From: JALRBM01 sp964615445 | GTDB lineage: Bacteria > Patescibacteriota > Saccharimonadia > Saccharimonadales > Saccharimonadaceae | DNA: 18,842 bases | Reading direction: 5' to 3' | NCBI GenBank assembly: GCA_964615445.1 | Contig: CAZTOK010000026.1 | Location: 1 to 18,842 of the forward strand | In this document: positions 18,837 through 18,842 of the stretch, piece after piece | Position numbering within the stretch: position 1 is the stretch's first letter | How the letters are laid out: each line of letters opens with the position of its first letter | The notes under the pieces: model-generated | Told to the model about the DNA's origin: nothing | Seen by the model: only the letters and a program-made list of their open reading frames with translations | Database searches by the model: none | Translations under genes and position numbers: made by a program

Positions 18837-18842
18837 TGGTGG
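18837..18842 (-). tRNA. Probable tRNA 3' end, cut by the window edge
   Basis: The minus strand ends ...CCACCA, then the trailer motif and terminator seen behind tRNA-Gly. Only six bases are visible, so identity cannot be given. The same six bases open the att-like site at 17485, which suggests that this tRNA is the attachment target of the second integrase. Confidence 0.4.

Noticed and set aside
1..18842. CRISPR array, rRNA or complete insertion sequence
   Set aside because: No regularly spaced repeats, rRNA signatures or transposase motifs were seen.

Overview
The window reads as a mosaic chromosome segment of a small-genome bacterium. Candidatus Saccharibacteria (Patescibacteria), or a relative living with Actinobacteria, is my best guess. 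The AT-rich backbone carries small housekeeping-type genes (P-loop kinase, CMP/guanine-type deaminase, NUDIX hydrolase, 2H phosphoesterase, Fic regulator), tRNA-Gly(GCC) with an encoded CCA, and recombinase and replication-relaxation fragments that resemble those families in Saccharibacteria. Cut into it are visibly GC-rich blocks with actinobacterial-type genes. The lineage is an inference from gene content, not a phylogenetic result.

Layout. 1-753: AT-rich, P-loop kinase. 754-4825: GC-rich integrative-element debris, with a truncated HEPN-like fragment, one or two tiny genes, a 17-bp inverted repeat made of GTCACGA units, a terminator with an att-like tail, two unknown genes, then an intact excisionase-integrase pair whose 3' end runs into an att-like repeat. 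4821-6400: deaminase, a second att-like copy, a duplicated tRNA 3' flank, one very GC-rich orphan gene, and tRNA-Gly. 6459-7602: a divergent Scr1/BldB-like pair (HTH-DUF5753 with a frameshift, and DUF397). 7736-8854: GH3 lipoprotein. 9070-11352: small membrane protein, multi-pass membrane protein, NUDIX, 2H phosphoesterase. 11437-12300: replication-relaxation fragment facing away from a serine-recombinase fragment. 12248-15846: unknown GC-rich gene, small membrane protein, large secreted SGNH hydrolase. 16011-17591: a second replication-relaxation fragment facing away from a 5'-truncated tyrosine integrase that ends in arm repeats, a terminator and an att-like site. 17588-18842: Fic-HTH regulator with a clear operator, a tRNA-like relic, a terminator, and the first six bases (CCA side) of another tRNA.

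How it fits together. At least three, probably four, integrative-element ends lie in 18.8 kb, so this is an integration hot spot at tRNA 3' ends. Element ends repeat one order: recombinase 3' end, 12-nt arm repeats, terminator, TGGTG att core. Two ends are followed by a related peptide-coding stretch, as is a third att-like copy beside a tRNA-type flank. Backbone genes mostly start a few bases after a -10 box (leaderless), whereas several GC-rich or actinobacterial-type genes have strong Shine-Dalgarno sites. This suggests two expression grammars and recent acquisition. The most novel signals are a U19-A56 elbow swap in tRNA-Gly, a fixed-distance tRNA trailer motif, the peptide beside att sites, and two independent replication-relaxation/recombinase junctions.
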